Source: Phialocephala subalpina
Taxonomy: Eukaryota > Ascomycota > Leotiomycetes > Helotiales > Mollisiaceae
Direction: 5' to 3'
NCBI GenBank assembly: GCA_900073065.1
Contig: FJOG01000009.1
Location: 1,070,267-1,134,266, forward strand
DNA length: 64,000 bases
The notes under the pieces were generated by a model. It worked only from the letters and a program-made list of their open reading frames with translations, was not told the origin of the DNA and ran no database searches. Of this stretch, positions 47,787 through 60,110 are shown one piece after another. A program made the position numbers and the translations under genes. Numbering within the stretch: the first letter of the stretch is position 1; each line of letters opens with the position of its first letter.

Positions 47787-50223
47787 ATGTCTGCCGCTGC
47801 TACCTCAAACTCTGCTGTCGATCAGCTCACCTCCGACCTTAACAATGCTTCCTTGAACGGCGGCGAGAATGGTGCTCCTGCCATCAATACCGATGTTTCC
47901 AACGTTAATTCGGAGGATCCTGATACTGCTGGCCCTACTCCAAGCTCCGCTGCTCCCCACCCACAGGCTTCTGCTTCCCTCTACGTTGGAGAGCTTGACC
48001 CTTCTGTTACTGAAGCTATGCTCTTCGAGCTCTTCTCCCAGATTGGTTCCGTTGCTTCGATCCGTGTCTGCCGTGATGCTGTCACTCGACGATCCCTTGG
48101 CTATGCCTACGTCAACTACAACACCACCATCGATGGCGAGAAGGCTTTGGAGGAGTTGAACTACACTCTGATCAAGGGCCGCCCATGCCGTATCATGTGG
48201 TCCCAGCGTGATCCCGCTTTGCGGAAGACTGGCCAGGGCAATGTTTTCATCAAAAACTTGGATACTGCTATCGACAACAAAGCCCTCCACGATACCTTCG
48301 CCGCATTTGGCAACATCCTCAGTTGCAAGGTTGCTCAAGACGAAACTGGAGCTTCAAAGGGATATGGCTTTGTTCATTACGAGACTGATGAGGCCGCCAA
48401 CCAAGCTATCAAACACGTCAATGGTATGCTTTTGAACGAGAAGAAGGTTTTCGTTGGTCACCACATTCCCAAGAAGGACCGTCAAAGCAAATTCGAGGAA
48501 ATGAAGGCCAACTTCACAAACATCTACGTCAAGAATATCCCGACCGAGGTCACCGACGAGGAGTTCCGAGAGCTCTTCGAGAAGTATGGCGAGGTTACAT
48601 CTGCATCGCTTGCTCGTGACCAGGAGACTGGCAAGAGCCGTGGTTTTGGTTTCGTCAACTTCATCAACCATGAGCACGCCGCTACTGCTGTCGACGAGCT
48701 GAATGGAAAGGACTTCAAGGGTCAGGATCTCTATGTTGGTCGTGCCCAGAAGAAACATGAGCGTGAGGAAGAGCTCCGAAAGTCATACGAGGCTGCTCGC
48801 GTCGAGAAGGCTTCAAAGTACCAAGGTGTCAACCTGTACGTGAAGAACCTTGATGATGATGTCGATGATGAGAAGCTTCGTGATCTATTTACTCCTTTCG
48901 GCGCTATTACCTCCGCAAAGGTCATGCGTGATACTCCTGCTGAGACTGCTGAGGCTGAGGAGAAGGAGAAGAAGGAGGCCGAGAAAAACAAGGAGAACGA
49001 GAAGGAGGAGGGCGAGGCTAAGGAGGAGAGCACTGAGACTAAACCGAAGTCAGAGAAGAAGAGCGGTCTCGGCAAGAGCAAGGGATTCGGTTTCGTCTGC
49101 TTCAACAACCCCGAGGAGGCTACTCGTGCCGTCACCGACATGAACCAGAAGATGGTCAATGGCAAGCCCTTGTATGTTGCCCTTGCTCAACGCAAGGATG
49201 TCCGCAAGAGTCAGCTCGAGGCCAGCATCCAGGCACGAAACCAAATCCGCATGCAACAAGCTGCTGCTGCTGCCGGTATGCCTCAACAGTACATGCAACC
49301 TGCCATGTTCTATCCTCCTGGCCAACAACCTGGTTTCATTCCCCAAGGCGGTCGTGGTATGCCATTCCCACCCCAACCTGGTATGCCTATTCCTGGTGCT
49401 CAAGCTGGCCGTCCTGGTCAATTCCCAGGCGGCTTCCCTCCTCAGCAAGGCGGACGAGGTGCTCCAGGCGCTCAACAAATCCCGCCAAACATGTACAGTA
49501 TGCCAGGTCAATTCCCCCCAGGAGCTGCGTATGCCCAACAAGGCAATCCTCAGTTCTTAGCTGCTATGCAACAAGCCCAACAAGCTGCTGCTCTTGCTGG
49601 TGGCCGTGGAGGACCTGGTGCTCGTGGACCAATGCAAGGACTTCCAGGTATGCCTCCCAACATGGTTGGTATTCCAGGTGTTGGACAACAAGGAATGCCT
49701 AGCTTTCCTCAAGGTGCTAGACAAGGTGCTATGGCTGGTCGTGGTGGTGCTCAAGGTGCTCAAGGTGCCCAAGCTGCTCGTGGTCAATGGCCCAGCGGTT
49801 TCCCACCACAAGCTGGTCGTGGAGTTGCTCCACAAGTTCCCGCTATGCCTGAGTTCAACTCGGCTATCGGTGGTGGTATTCTGCAAGCACAACTTCAGGC
49901 TGTTCCTCCTCAACAGCAGAAGCAGATTCTTGGAGAGGCTCTCTTCCCAAAGATCCAGGTCATGCAGCCAGAGTTAGCTGGTAAGATCACTGGTATGCTC
50001 TTGGAGATGGAGAACCAGGAGTTGGTCAATCTGTAAGTTCACCAGTTCGATATCTTCTTGAATTCAGCTAACATTCCGTAGCATCGAGGATGAGTCCGCT
50101 CTCCGTGCCAAGGTAGACGAGGCTCTCACCGTCTACGATGAGTACGTCAAGAACAACAAGGGTAGTGATGATGCCGGAGAGGGTGAAGGTGCGAAGGAGG
50201 AGAAATCTGAAGAGAAGGCTTAA
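47787..50223 (+). CDS. PAB1: Poly(A)-binding protein Pab1
   Basis: Model join(47787..50032, 50082..50223), 795 aa. It binds mRNA poly(A) tails and eIF4G, acting in translation, deadenylation control and export. Four RRMs: about 64-141 ([11 protein letters not shown]), 152-229 (GNVFIKNLD), 245-322 ([11 protein letters not shown]) and 348-480 ([11 protein letters not shown]). RRM4 is split by a 40-residue Lys/Glu-rich insertion ([20 protein letters not shown]), common in filamentous fungi. A Gly/Pro/Gln/Met linker leads to the C-terminal MLLE/PABC domain ([33 protein letters not shown]), which crosses the only coding intron. The ATG at 47787 (CACCATGTC) is chosen; the frame is open upstream but only from TTG. 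Confidence 0.96.
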
Positions 50224-52151
50224 TTGCCCAACCTCTTCTCACTTCATACCCCATAACGATTCTTCTTCATACATTTCTCAGGTATTGTCAATCTGCTGCG
50301 GCGACGGGCCGCCGGAAAAGTTTTGCGCTCTCTGCTTTGGTGGCACAATTTCGATTTTCGGCTTCTTTGTCTCTATTGTGGCTCGGCAGGCATCTCTTAC
50401 AAATTTTCCTTTTACTGGGTGGGCTCCTCGCGTGGATGAACTGCTCAATCATGTACTCATAGACTAATGTGCTCTGGCCGCGATGGCTTCCGCATGGTTC
50501 GCTCACATCTGCGACCGTGGACTGGCACAAGCCTCATTTTCGATGTCTTTTAATTGCTTCATGGCGAAGATGGATGGGTGGACGGTCGACGTTGGCTTCT
50601 TGCATTTGCTGCTGGCCTTGTTTCCTGCGGTCCTGTCCGGTCTTCGTCGATGGGGTTCTGAACTAGACTAGGAACCAATACAAAAACATTGCAAAAATAA
50701 AACCATGCTCTGCGCTCGCGACGAGACTTGCTTGTGAGAATCCTTGCTCTAGATGTTTTTAAGTCTGTTTGAGCCAAAAAAAAAAAAAAAAAAAATTTTA
50801 GGTTGATGTCACGTTTGCATTATGACTTCATTCATGGAGAAGGTTGGCGGGTGCTGACTTCATCACTTCTGGATCGAGACTCGACATTCAAATTTTCGAG
50901 GAAACTTAGATCAAGGTTTAGATGATAATATTATTCAATCTTTCTACATTACTAAGTCAAATCGTCTCCTCCGAAACAAGATCAGTCAGAAATCCGTATC
51001 AGAAATCCGTACTTGGTTTTGGGGCAAAAGACTTGAACCAACTCAATCTCCTGGAGAAAAACACGGCACCGAAACTGAGAGCCTTGCCTGAACGTAGGAC
51101 CAAGCCGTTCGAGCAAGACGTTCGAGCAAGACATTCTGGCAAGGATTTGCAGACTTCAAATCAGGAGGAGATAACCTGAGAGGAGAGTTTCGCAACATCA
51201 ATCAGAATCTCAACGCGCACTCTCTCGCTTCCCAAGCGAAGGCTCACCTCGATAAAAGGAGGAACAGTTTGAAAACGAGTCCAAAAACTTTGATGAGCAA
51301 AAAAGTTCAACTGAGAAATGTCCCGTCTGTAGCCGTGATAGATGACAGCCTACATCTCCATGATATTTCTTGAAGACTTCCAATTCGATCTTCTGAGTCT
51401 CTGGTGCCTACAGCATAGTATGTATGAAATGTATAGTTTGAGCTTGATCTTGATCTTGATATGTATGTAGCTTTGAATTTTGCAATATGATAGTATGATA
51501 TGTATTTCGTATAGTATGTATGTCTGCCGACCACCGTATCAGTGACTGCGTGGCACGAATGGCTGCCGGTGCAAAGGAAAATCAGTTGAAGACGACTGGC
51601 TGTGCGTTGTTCTGAGACATTAAAGGTGACGAGCACTGACCCTATTGGTTACTTTGGAGTTTGGCAGGAAGAATATCTGAACTTCAAGAGAAATGCTGGA
51701 AAGACATTCATGAAATGATCTGAAGAAACTTTTGGGTCAAGAAGTTCATGCTTGAAAGTCCGAGACTGGGGACGAGTAAGATCACAGCAAGGGAGAAGAT
51801 TATGGGAAAGCCGGACAACCAAGCCCTCAATTCTCGATTATCGCACTAGCAGCCAACGACAACAAACCAGATGGTATATAACAGAAATCAAAAAGGCAGC
51901 AGCAACAAATAAGGTATCTGGTGAAAACGCGCGCCCGTATCCCCTTCATGCATACCATGCAAGTCCGTCATTACTGCCCTCCTCCATTACTTCCTCCGCC
52001 TCCATGTCCTCTCCACCCCTCCCTTCCCCTACACATTCATCCAACCTCCTTCGATCATCTCCCAGCACCCTCCAGTCTTATCTCCCCATCACAACCTTAT
52101 CGCCTGTATTCTCATGCTCCAGAAGACGGCGAGGAGAGGTAGGTAGGTGAT
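50224..52151. other. Intergenic region downstream of PAB1
   Basis: About 1.9 kb without a supported gene. It contains an A21 homopolymer (50776-50796), a short direct repeat CAGAAATCCGTA near 50990-51010, and TATGTATG-type low complexity near 51420-51530. Confidence 0.4.
50776..50796 (+). repeat. A21 homopolymer followed by TTTTA
   Basis: A run of 21 adenines about 550 bp past the PAB1 stop codon. It may be a simple slippage tract or a relic of a retroposed poly(A) end. No target-site duplication was recognised around it. Confidence 0.8.
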
Positions 52152-52319
52152 TTATGCAGCGACAGTCTCCTTGACAGGCTCGGCGGTAGGCTCAGTAGGA
52201 GCCGCGGTCTCAACAGCAGGTGCTTCGGTGGTAGTGGCAGGGTCGGCGGCAGGTTCAGCAGGAGCGGCCTTCTTCTTTCCGAAGCTCTTGATCTTCTCGA
52301 TGATTTCTTTGATTCCCAT
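52152..52319 (-). CDS. Small 55-residue protein: amphipathic Lys-rich N-terminus, Ala/Pro/Thr/Glu tail
   Basis: Too short for ordinary ORF cut-offs but convincing. The start context is AAAATGGGA. The first 20 residues, MGIKEIIEKIKSFGKKKAAP, form a likely amphipathic helix; the rest repeats Ala/Pro/Thr/Glu units (APAEPAADPATTTEAPAVET) to GCA-TAA. Third codon positions are strongly C-biased (GCC, ATC, AAG, ACC), as in highly expressed genes. No Cys and no signal peptide. I do not recognise a function; similar small basic-then-PATE proteins are common in filamentous fungi and often abundant or stress-induced (weak memory, inference). The leader upstream has TATA-like and CT-rich tracts. Confidence 0.7.
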   Translation of the reverse strand: MGIKEIIEKIKSFGKKKAAPAEPAADPATTTEAPAVETAAPTEPTAEPVKETVAA

Positions 52320-53925
52320 TTTGTCGGTTTGGTTGTTTTGATCTGATGTCGATCGAAAAGGTAGTATAACTTAAGGTATTTGGGAGATGAGGTTTAGAAG
52401 ACGAGGAAGTTTGGTTGAAGAAGTTGGAAGAAGAGAGAAAGTGGGATGATATGATATGATGCCCAGCTGCAGTACGGAAGGTTTCGCGACAGCGGTGATT
52501 GGAGCCTTTAATATGGGATGAGAGGTGTGTCGTGTGTCGTGTGGCATGTGCATACGGATATGATCGGTACTTAACGGTTGGCTCGACTGTCATTCAACCA
52601 ACCACATTTCGTTGAGGGGCGGTGAAACAAAACAAGTTGAAAATGCAGGTTTGGTTGATGACTGAGACATATCTTCCATTTATAGCAGCGATGGAAAGAC
52701 GGTATCATATGCTCGTTACGCCATCTAATTTGGGTGAGAGGCTGCGATATGGATATTGACTTGTGAATGGTGAAGAAGGTTGTCACTCGACGTTTTTGTA
52801 GAGACTTTGTCTCGAGGAAATGTCTTCACTGTCGTTTACCTGCTCCTCATAGATAACCAACTTGGCCCTCTTTCCATGTAAAGCTGTGCTCCAGACCCCC
52901 CAGCATATGACAAAGCCCCCTGTATCCTCGCTGGTCAAAGACAAAGACAGTATGGCTCGGTAAGTCCTTGTACAATACGAACATCCGAACTTTCCATCCG
53001 AAATACAATTCGCCAAAGCATATGCAAAAGCGGCCACTCAGCCTTGTCCGACGGTGTACAATTAGGAAATCCGGTGACTCAAGAGACGGCAGGTAATGCA
53101 GAAAAACAGAGGCACGAGGAGGGATCTGAGCAAGATATGCCCTGGAAGGGGTGGTGATATGAAGACGGTGATCCGCTATCAAAGGCAGAAAAAGGACGTC
53201 GGAGTGGTGGGTGGACGGCCGCTTATGGCAGATGCGAAAGGTTAGAGAGATTGTGTGGAGTGAGCTGATAAGCGGAGAGCTGCTTGCAGTGGTCCAGAGT
53301 GAGACTATGGACTCAGGTGATTCAAAACCAAGAAAAAGCACGACCCAGCAAATCAAACATGAACGCCATTGGCATGGAACATTTCCAAGCGAGTAAGACA
53401 TGGCACTTGCCTGCACCACCTCCCGATGTACGAGTACTGTACCACGTGGAAATGTTGCACGAGATAGAAAAGCTCGGCAAATCACACATCACATCGTGAC
53501 TATCCTTCAAGTCGCCTCGCAGGCGAAACCTGCCTGTTCCATAACCTGCATCACGTACCTGAAAAGAAGTAACACCTGACAAAGCGATTTTACGTGCCAG
53601 AGCAAAACAGAGTGGCAGATTTATACTCGACGCCAGAACCTGGTGCAACCATACAGACAATTATGAGCGCCTTCGCAATTCATGCTAGCTTTCTCGATTC
53701 CACAACGCCAGGACCCAGCCCTCATAGCACCCGCCAACGCCAATAACCACTCTACCGAGCAGCATCACATAAGCCACCCCATCTCTACCATTTCGGCTTC
53801 CTAACAGATGTCATGTTCGTTTGAGAGCAATGCCTCGTAATCGCTCAATGCGGATGTCGCTAACTGGAAGGAAAGATATTCGTTGATTGCTTGCTGAAAG
53901 GCACACGAAAAACAGATCGAGAACC
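52320..53925. other. Intergenic region
   Basis: No gene is supported. A 212-codon minus-strand stretch at 52847-53485 lacks an ATG start, a domain and coding-like bias. Probably promoter of the small protein gene plus the 3' UTR of the USP gene. Confidence 0.4.
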
Positions 53926-56164
53926 CTAATCAATCTTTGCAGAAGCCAGGCCTCGGGTTGCTGGATTCGCAAGATTGTTGGCGAGACGGATTGCAGGACG
54001 CTTGTATTTGGTATGCTTCTTCAGACGCTTCCGGGCAACCATAACCGGGACCGATGACTTCGTAACGAGGTAGTTAGAAAAAGAGCCGAGGATAACGCTG
54101 CCGAACCATCAGTTAATATGAACTTCTGTGATACGCTGGATCAATGGTAACATACCCCTTGAGTGCGCTTCTTCCTCTACTACCCAGGATGACCAGTGTA
54201 GGAGAGATATAGTCGATCACCTCCGTGATCAAGTGCTTTGGACTCTTACAATGAATAACCTCGATCACAACCTTTACTTGGAGTCTCGTCTTTCTTAGCA
54301 GCTTGGCAACTCTGTCCGTAATGTCTTGCGCAGCTCTATACCGCTCTTGTTCGGCTTTGCTTCGTTCTCTACCCATTGGACTAGCCGTCTCACTGGTCGT
54401 CTCCATTCCAGCAGCTGCCAAACTTAGGGGGCTTGGGATGTGAATCGGGGCAAGAACAGGCGTGGAAGCAGAGGCCTTAGTAGATGCTGCAATGGCAGAG
54501 ACCTGGTCTTTCTGAAGAGCATCGTCTGCACTTCCATCAGTTGCTGCAACTCCAAGTTCTTCATCAACGCAATATATCGCCAGAAGCGTGTCGCCATCTC
54601 GAAGTACCGTGCCAATTGTCCATTCCAGTGCATGAGCTGCTTCCTCGCTCAGGTCCGTTGCTACTAGATATTTTCTGACTCGACGATGGTTCTCCTGGGC
54701 CTCTTTTTGCATTTGCATGAACTCGCCACGGTAGATCGTCCGTACGCAGCGGCTTGTAGCGGGTGTCGAAACGATGGACGTCATGTTAATAGACAACTTT
54801 TGTGCACGCTTGATATCGGTGAGGTCTGCTTCGGTATCTGAATCTACTGGAGTGTTAAGCCCTGACGCTCCATCATCGAAACTGGTGTTGGGGTGGACGC
54901 CTTGCTTACTAGTCTTGGGAACTCTATCACCAACTGGTGCAGTGACAGTGATCTCAGGATCTAGCAGCGATCGCACTTTATATGGCGCATGAGCCGCAAC
55001 TTGTTTGCCTGCGACTCGTGTTAGCTTGTATGCGCTTCCGATATGCTAATGCCACTAACGTTCTTCCTCAGCTGCAGCCATGAGACTCTGGGCTGTCCTC
55101 GGTCCCTTAGCACGCCCCATACCAGAGGGTGTATTCTCCCCATCTTTATTCGCCGTCTTCTTTCTTCCTCTTCGTTCTCCGTCTGAGAAGCTTCCGTCCT
55201 CATCACTGCTGAATGCATCGCCATCTAGCTTCTGAAGCCTAGCCCCGGAAGGCCCATCCTTGCTGCCCTTCGTTCGACTCTTCTCTGCCAATGTCGACAG
55301 GCCACCTTCCGACCGAGCAAGGTTAGCATCTGAAAGCTTTCTGTAGGCATTATTAACGTCGAGGACCTTTCCACTGTCTAAGACAAGGTTGGAGCTCTCC
55401 GACCCAGATCCCGCCGCAGGAGAACTTGACCGCAGACTGAAACGATTATGTGGTGACTTGGACTTCGAGCCGATTCCAGCCCCAGTAGTTGCAATGGAAT
55501 GATTCCGACCTCGATCACGGCTTCCAAACACACTCAAATCTCCTCCCCTCACGACTTCAGCCATGGCGCTTGGCAAGGATTTCTTTCCACCTTGGGTGTT
55601 TCGCTTCGGAACGACTGGCCCACCGGGGTTGCTTGGCAAGTACCCAGAGAACTGATACGCGTCTTCCAGATTTCCCGCAGAGGATCTTGGACCAAAGCCT
55701 GATGGGGGGCGTGTCGCAGCATCTGACAAGCTCCTTGGATGTTGGCTATTGGCTACATGCGCCCTATGATTTGTATCTGTAGGAGAGGTCTGAGCGCTTT
55801 TGGTCGAAGCTGTTGCATGCGCCTTCCCATTGCCATTGCTGGTGACATCAAGCATACTTCTAACCGGGGGCGAGGAGGTTGGCGGAGGAGTACTGATATC
55901 CAGCATGCTTCGAATCGGTACTCGCGGTCTGCTAGGAGAATTGTTGCCAACTGACGTGCGTCTGATAGGACCGTCGCCAATATCGAGCATGCTTCGTACC
56001 GGCGACCGTGGGTTTGTAATTGGTGATGAAGAACGGCGACTGATTTCCGCAGCTTTTGCAGCGGCTTTGGCCTTGGAATCGGCCTCCAGTAGAGCCAGAA
56101 CGTCTCTGCGCTCCTCGTCCAGCACGGCCTCCAAAGACATGTTCTGCGGGCTCTTGCGCGCCAT
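53926..56164 (-). CDS. Universal stress protein (USP) domain protein with long disordered N-terminus
   Basis: Model complement(join(53926..54097, 54156..55008, 55060..56164)), 709 aa. The ATG at 56164 gives MARKSPQNMSLEAV; the frame is open further but only from TTG. Residues 1-460 are Ser/Pro/Arg-rich and disordered, with three copies of a P[VI]RSMLD[IV] motif at 55-62, 83-90 and 100-107. The USP fold follows (RRVRKYLVATDLSEEAAHAL...GTVLRDGDTLLAIYCVDEE), interrupted by a Ser/Ala-rich loop, then VIEVIHCKSPKHLITEVIDY. The ATP-binding signature G-x2-G-x9-G-S is complete across the last intron (GSRGRSALK, then GVILGS), so nucleotide binding is likely. Its cellular role is not known from the sequence. 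Confidence 0.88.
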
Positions 56165-59100
56165 AGTTGTAGTTTTAATTGTAGTTGTAATGGTAGTTGT
56201 AGTAGAGAGCTCGAGCTTCAAGCTTGTTTGCGAAAAGTCTGAGTCTCCGGGATAGGTACAATGCCCAGGCTATTCGGGGACAATCAGAACAGCAGAAGCT
56301 CTAGAGATTGACGTTATCGAGGGTAGATAGTTCTTGACCGTTCGTCGTGGTTGTAAACTGACTGCATCGTGGATTGTCGATTCGCCCTTCAAATCATGTC
56401 TTCGTGCCGTGCTGTTGCCTGTTGATTTCGTGAGAGGGGGTTGTCTGTTTGGGAGTGAATGGTTCGTTGGGAATCGAAGGGCGTTCTGTTAACTCTTTGG
56501 ATGAATTCGACCTCGGTGGGCACACGTTTCTGGAGTCAAAAATCGTATGGTCAAGGATGGATGCTCGTGCTGCGAAGGATCCGGAAGGGGCGACTCCGTG
56601 CGACCCGATGCCCGTTGACAGGAGGAAGGAGGTTCGAATCGAGAATAAGCAAGTTGCAGAATTGCGGGTGGTCGAGTGTGGGCAGTTCTTTATGTTGTAG
56701 AAGTATCAAGTCAAGTAGTGTGAGCTCACTTTCCCAAATGTTAGCGTTGCGTATGAGTAGGTCTCGTCTCTCCGAGCCAGGCCAGGCCAGGTGCAGACGC
56801 AGCGAACATGGGCGGGGATGAAGACCCCTACTCGTACACTAGCGTCCAATAGTCCGGGTTGGCCCGCGGTAAAGAACGGTAATTCAAGAGACCAAACGAA
56901 CCTGCAAACGCAACAACTTTTATGAGTATGTATATATATGTATATATGTATATATGTATATATGTATATATTCGAGAACGAGAAGTTTAAGAGGACTCTT
57001 TTATGGTTCTTCTTGATGGATTACAGCAAGTCATGAGTCCTGAATGCTGCCCTCACAGGCTGTGACACTTTCGCTCTTGGCTCAGAGGATCAACAAACCA
57101 CTCCAGCAACTCAATGTCTCTCTTAGCTTCCGGTGACGATCGAGACATCCGTCAACATGCACCCCTCTTTTGATGCCCCACATTACCGCAAGAAGCCGCA
57201 GACAGTTCCATTCAGCTCGAGTCACGGGGAAATCTCAAGCATGGTATCAGATGTCAAGCAACTAGTCCGCCATCCGTTCCTCCTTCTTCCTTACTTTCTC
57301 CCGAAGACAAAGTTACGAGCAGAAGGAACAACCATAAGCGTCCTCAAGAGCAACGACGTCAAATCGCACTCCCGCATCAAAAGCAAAATTGCCGAAATCT
57401 CCACAAACCAAGATACGTCCCCTTATCTCGCTGTTAGCTGTGCCTCCCGACAAACAAAATGCCACAAGGCTTACCCATCTCCTCCTGCATCAAGCATTGG
57501 CATTCTCTCTTGGCCGATCCAACCACCCCCAACCCAGCTGAACAGGAACCCGCGTGTTAAGTTCCTATTCGCAGGCCAAGTCTATAAGTGGATTCATAAC
57601 TGCATACTTTCATGACTCCTGCTCCCGTCACTAGGGACCTCCTTCGGCAAAAACAACAGCTCCTCGATACCCATCCTCATTCTCTTACTCTGGAATCAAA
57701 AGATGTGCAGAAAAGAACGATGTGTCAGGGAGCAGGTTTCCTGATAGCTGTGTAACATAGTGATGTCGTCCCTCCACTCCTGCATGTGTCGGATATCCTC
57801 CAAAAGATGTGCTTACTGGCAGCACGTGCAGCGGGCTGCAAGTGCAACTATGGGGCTGACTTGCATATTGCATGTATGCGAAAGATATACCACTGCTTTC
57901 ATTTGCTTCTGCTCGAGATTACGCCATCTCACACTTCCCAGATTGCTGCATCTCAAAGCCATCTCTTATGCAAGGCCAGGAAGACCGCCGAAAGTCGGGA
58001 TCGAGCTGGAAGTCCTCGATTGCATTGTCATTTTGCATGTGGATTTTGGGACTGTTGTCAAATAGGCACTTGAAGCATTGCAATTTCAGGCAAATGTATA
58101 TTCTGACACGGCATCCATTTCTAGTTTAATGTCCATGCCTCTCTTCAATCATCGTATTTCACATTGCAGGTGCAGAACTTCTGCAATGCAGAACAGACAA
58201 GGAGCTTGAAATCTTGGCAACTTTCAAATTTCAACTTTCTAGCTCAAGTTGCCATAAATTTAAAGCATGCTCTTGTCCAATTTTTAAATTACCAACCTCT
58301 TACCACCCATCTCAAACAATGTGCTAGAGACTTGAGTCTATACTCGTCAGAAGTTCCTTGTATTTTATCGTCCGAGCAAAACGATCATCTTGCTGTCATT
58401 GATATATTTTCAGTTCATCTTACTACTGCTACATAGAGTGGCTACCGAGTCCCGCCGGTCTTCTAGCGGAGCAGATAATCACACTCCCTCGCGCAAAGTA
58501 CGCCTTCTCTGTCCTAGCCTTGCTACGTCCAAGCCATGCCCATTATTATACCCCATATTGCAGCCGTTTGAGAGTCGTTGTCCTTCATAGATGTTACGAA
58601 GGAATGTCTTTATATCCTGGGCTTAGCACTCAAGCGAAAGTTTCTGTTCAGTGAATCACTAACAAACTGGCCATGACGCCATCCACTATTTGTTCTTCGT
58701 GACTCACTGCACTTACCAAACTCCTGAAAGCTTGCTACCAAGCGATCATAAAACGTAGTCGCTACGTCCTTGTCATCGACACTACCAACCAGTACGTACA
58801 GTCGACAGCAGCCCAAACATAGACGACTCGTCGTGCGTATACGGCAGTTTTTTGAGAGCGCAAGAGCGTCGATACCCGGCATAGATAGTCGGAAGCTCAA
58901 TTTTTCTGCCGTAAATGAATAATTCCAAAGGCTTCAACTATTACACTGAAGTCCAACATCTTACCTATCGAGGGGTCCTTTTCATCGTCTTACATTGGGT
59001 GTTCAGCTGGAAGGAGACTTCGTCATAGGGCATTGCAGTCTGGTACATGTCATCTGTGAAAGAGTAGCCTTGATAATAATGGCTGCCACTGAGATGGACC

Positions 59101-59610
59101 AGACAGCAAAGCTCAAATCGTCTAAAAAGACAATGGATTACCCTTGAAGGGCATCGCCTCATGCATGGCAATGGAAGCAACCTCGCTCACAGTAGCTATT
59201 CCAGCTCAGACGAAATGCCGTAGTAGAGAAAGGCTCCATTAATCCTCCCAAAGAGGACGCTACAACGTCCGACGATATCATCCAAGACGTTTGACAACAG
59301 GGAAGTATTGATAGCGTGCCCAATACTCGGATGAATTACAACCAGACAGCGTAACAACGAGCATTGCTGCAGGAGCGAGGTAACCAGGCCTTGGAAATCC
59401 AAAGAGCAATATCATTGACAGCACACAGGGACAGCAGGATTCGTAGAAGAGTTTGAATGTGCCCCGATCAGTTTGGTTCAATATAAGGATCCGAGAGAGT
59501 GTTTTAAAGAAATTACAGAACTCTTTGGCCGTGAGGCAAGCTCTCTTGGATGCGGCAAGCGAGAATGAGGTTGTTTGTGACTCGGTTTCAGGGGGAAGTA
59601 CTATAGATGG
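56165..59610. other. Long intergenic region
   Basis: About 3.4 kb without a supported gene. It includes the (TATATATG)n microsatellite at 56926-56971. The longest open frame (57133-57615) starts from GTG and has no domain. Frames around 58600-59500 on the minus strand are short and unlike each other. Confidence 0.4.
56926..56971. repeat. (TATATATG)n microsatellite
   Basis: Five to six near-perfect units of TATATATG, about 0.76 kb upstream of the USP-domain gene. Prone to length change; no function inferred. Confidence 0.85.
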
Positions 59611-60110
59611 TTGTGGGTTTGATCCAGGAGGATGTGGTGAATTGTGAAGTCGAGAGTGCTAATGACATTGAATGAAGGCAAGCAGGCGTCATCAAAATGT
59701 ACAGACTAAGGAGAGTGCATTTCGGCTTGAGATTGTTCATGCAAGAACCAGTGATCTTAAGTACTTCCCATAAAGTAGAAAATTGCATTTTTTTGTGTGT
59801 GTGGGTGGGGGTGTCCAGGATTGTGGGAGTACTTTTGGAAGGGACATTGTTTGTGTAAGGTTGTGGGTTTGATCCAGGAGGATGTGGTGAATTGTGAAGT
59901 CGAGAGTGCTAATGACATTGAATGAAGGCAAGCAGGCGTCATCAAAATGTACAGACTAAGGAGAGTGCATTTCGGCTTGAGATTGTTCATGCAAGAACCA
60001 GTGATCTTAAGTACTTCCCATAAAGTAGAAAATTGCATTTTTTTGTGTGTGTGGGTGGGGGTGTCCAGGATTGTGGGAGTACTTTTGGAAGGGACATTGT
60101 TTGTGTAAGG
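59611..60110. repeat. Perfect 250-bp tandem duplication
   Basis: Copy 1 at 59611-59860 and copy 2 at 59861-60110 look identical base for base by reading them line against line. Each starts TTGTGGGTTTGATCCAGG and ends GACATTGTTTGTGTAAGG. Copy 2 contains the last 34 codons, including the stop, of the mitochondrial uS7 gene on the minus strand. Full identity points to a recent event or an assembly duplication. Confidence 0.92.

Noticed and set aside
52847..53485. 212-codon open frame on the minus strand
   Set aside because: It opens only with GTG/TTG, shows no domain or coding-like composition, and lies in an otherwise empty spacer.
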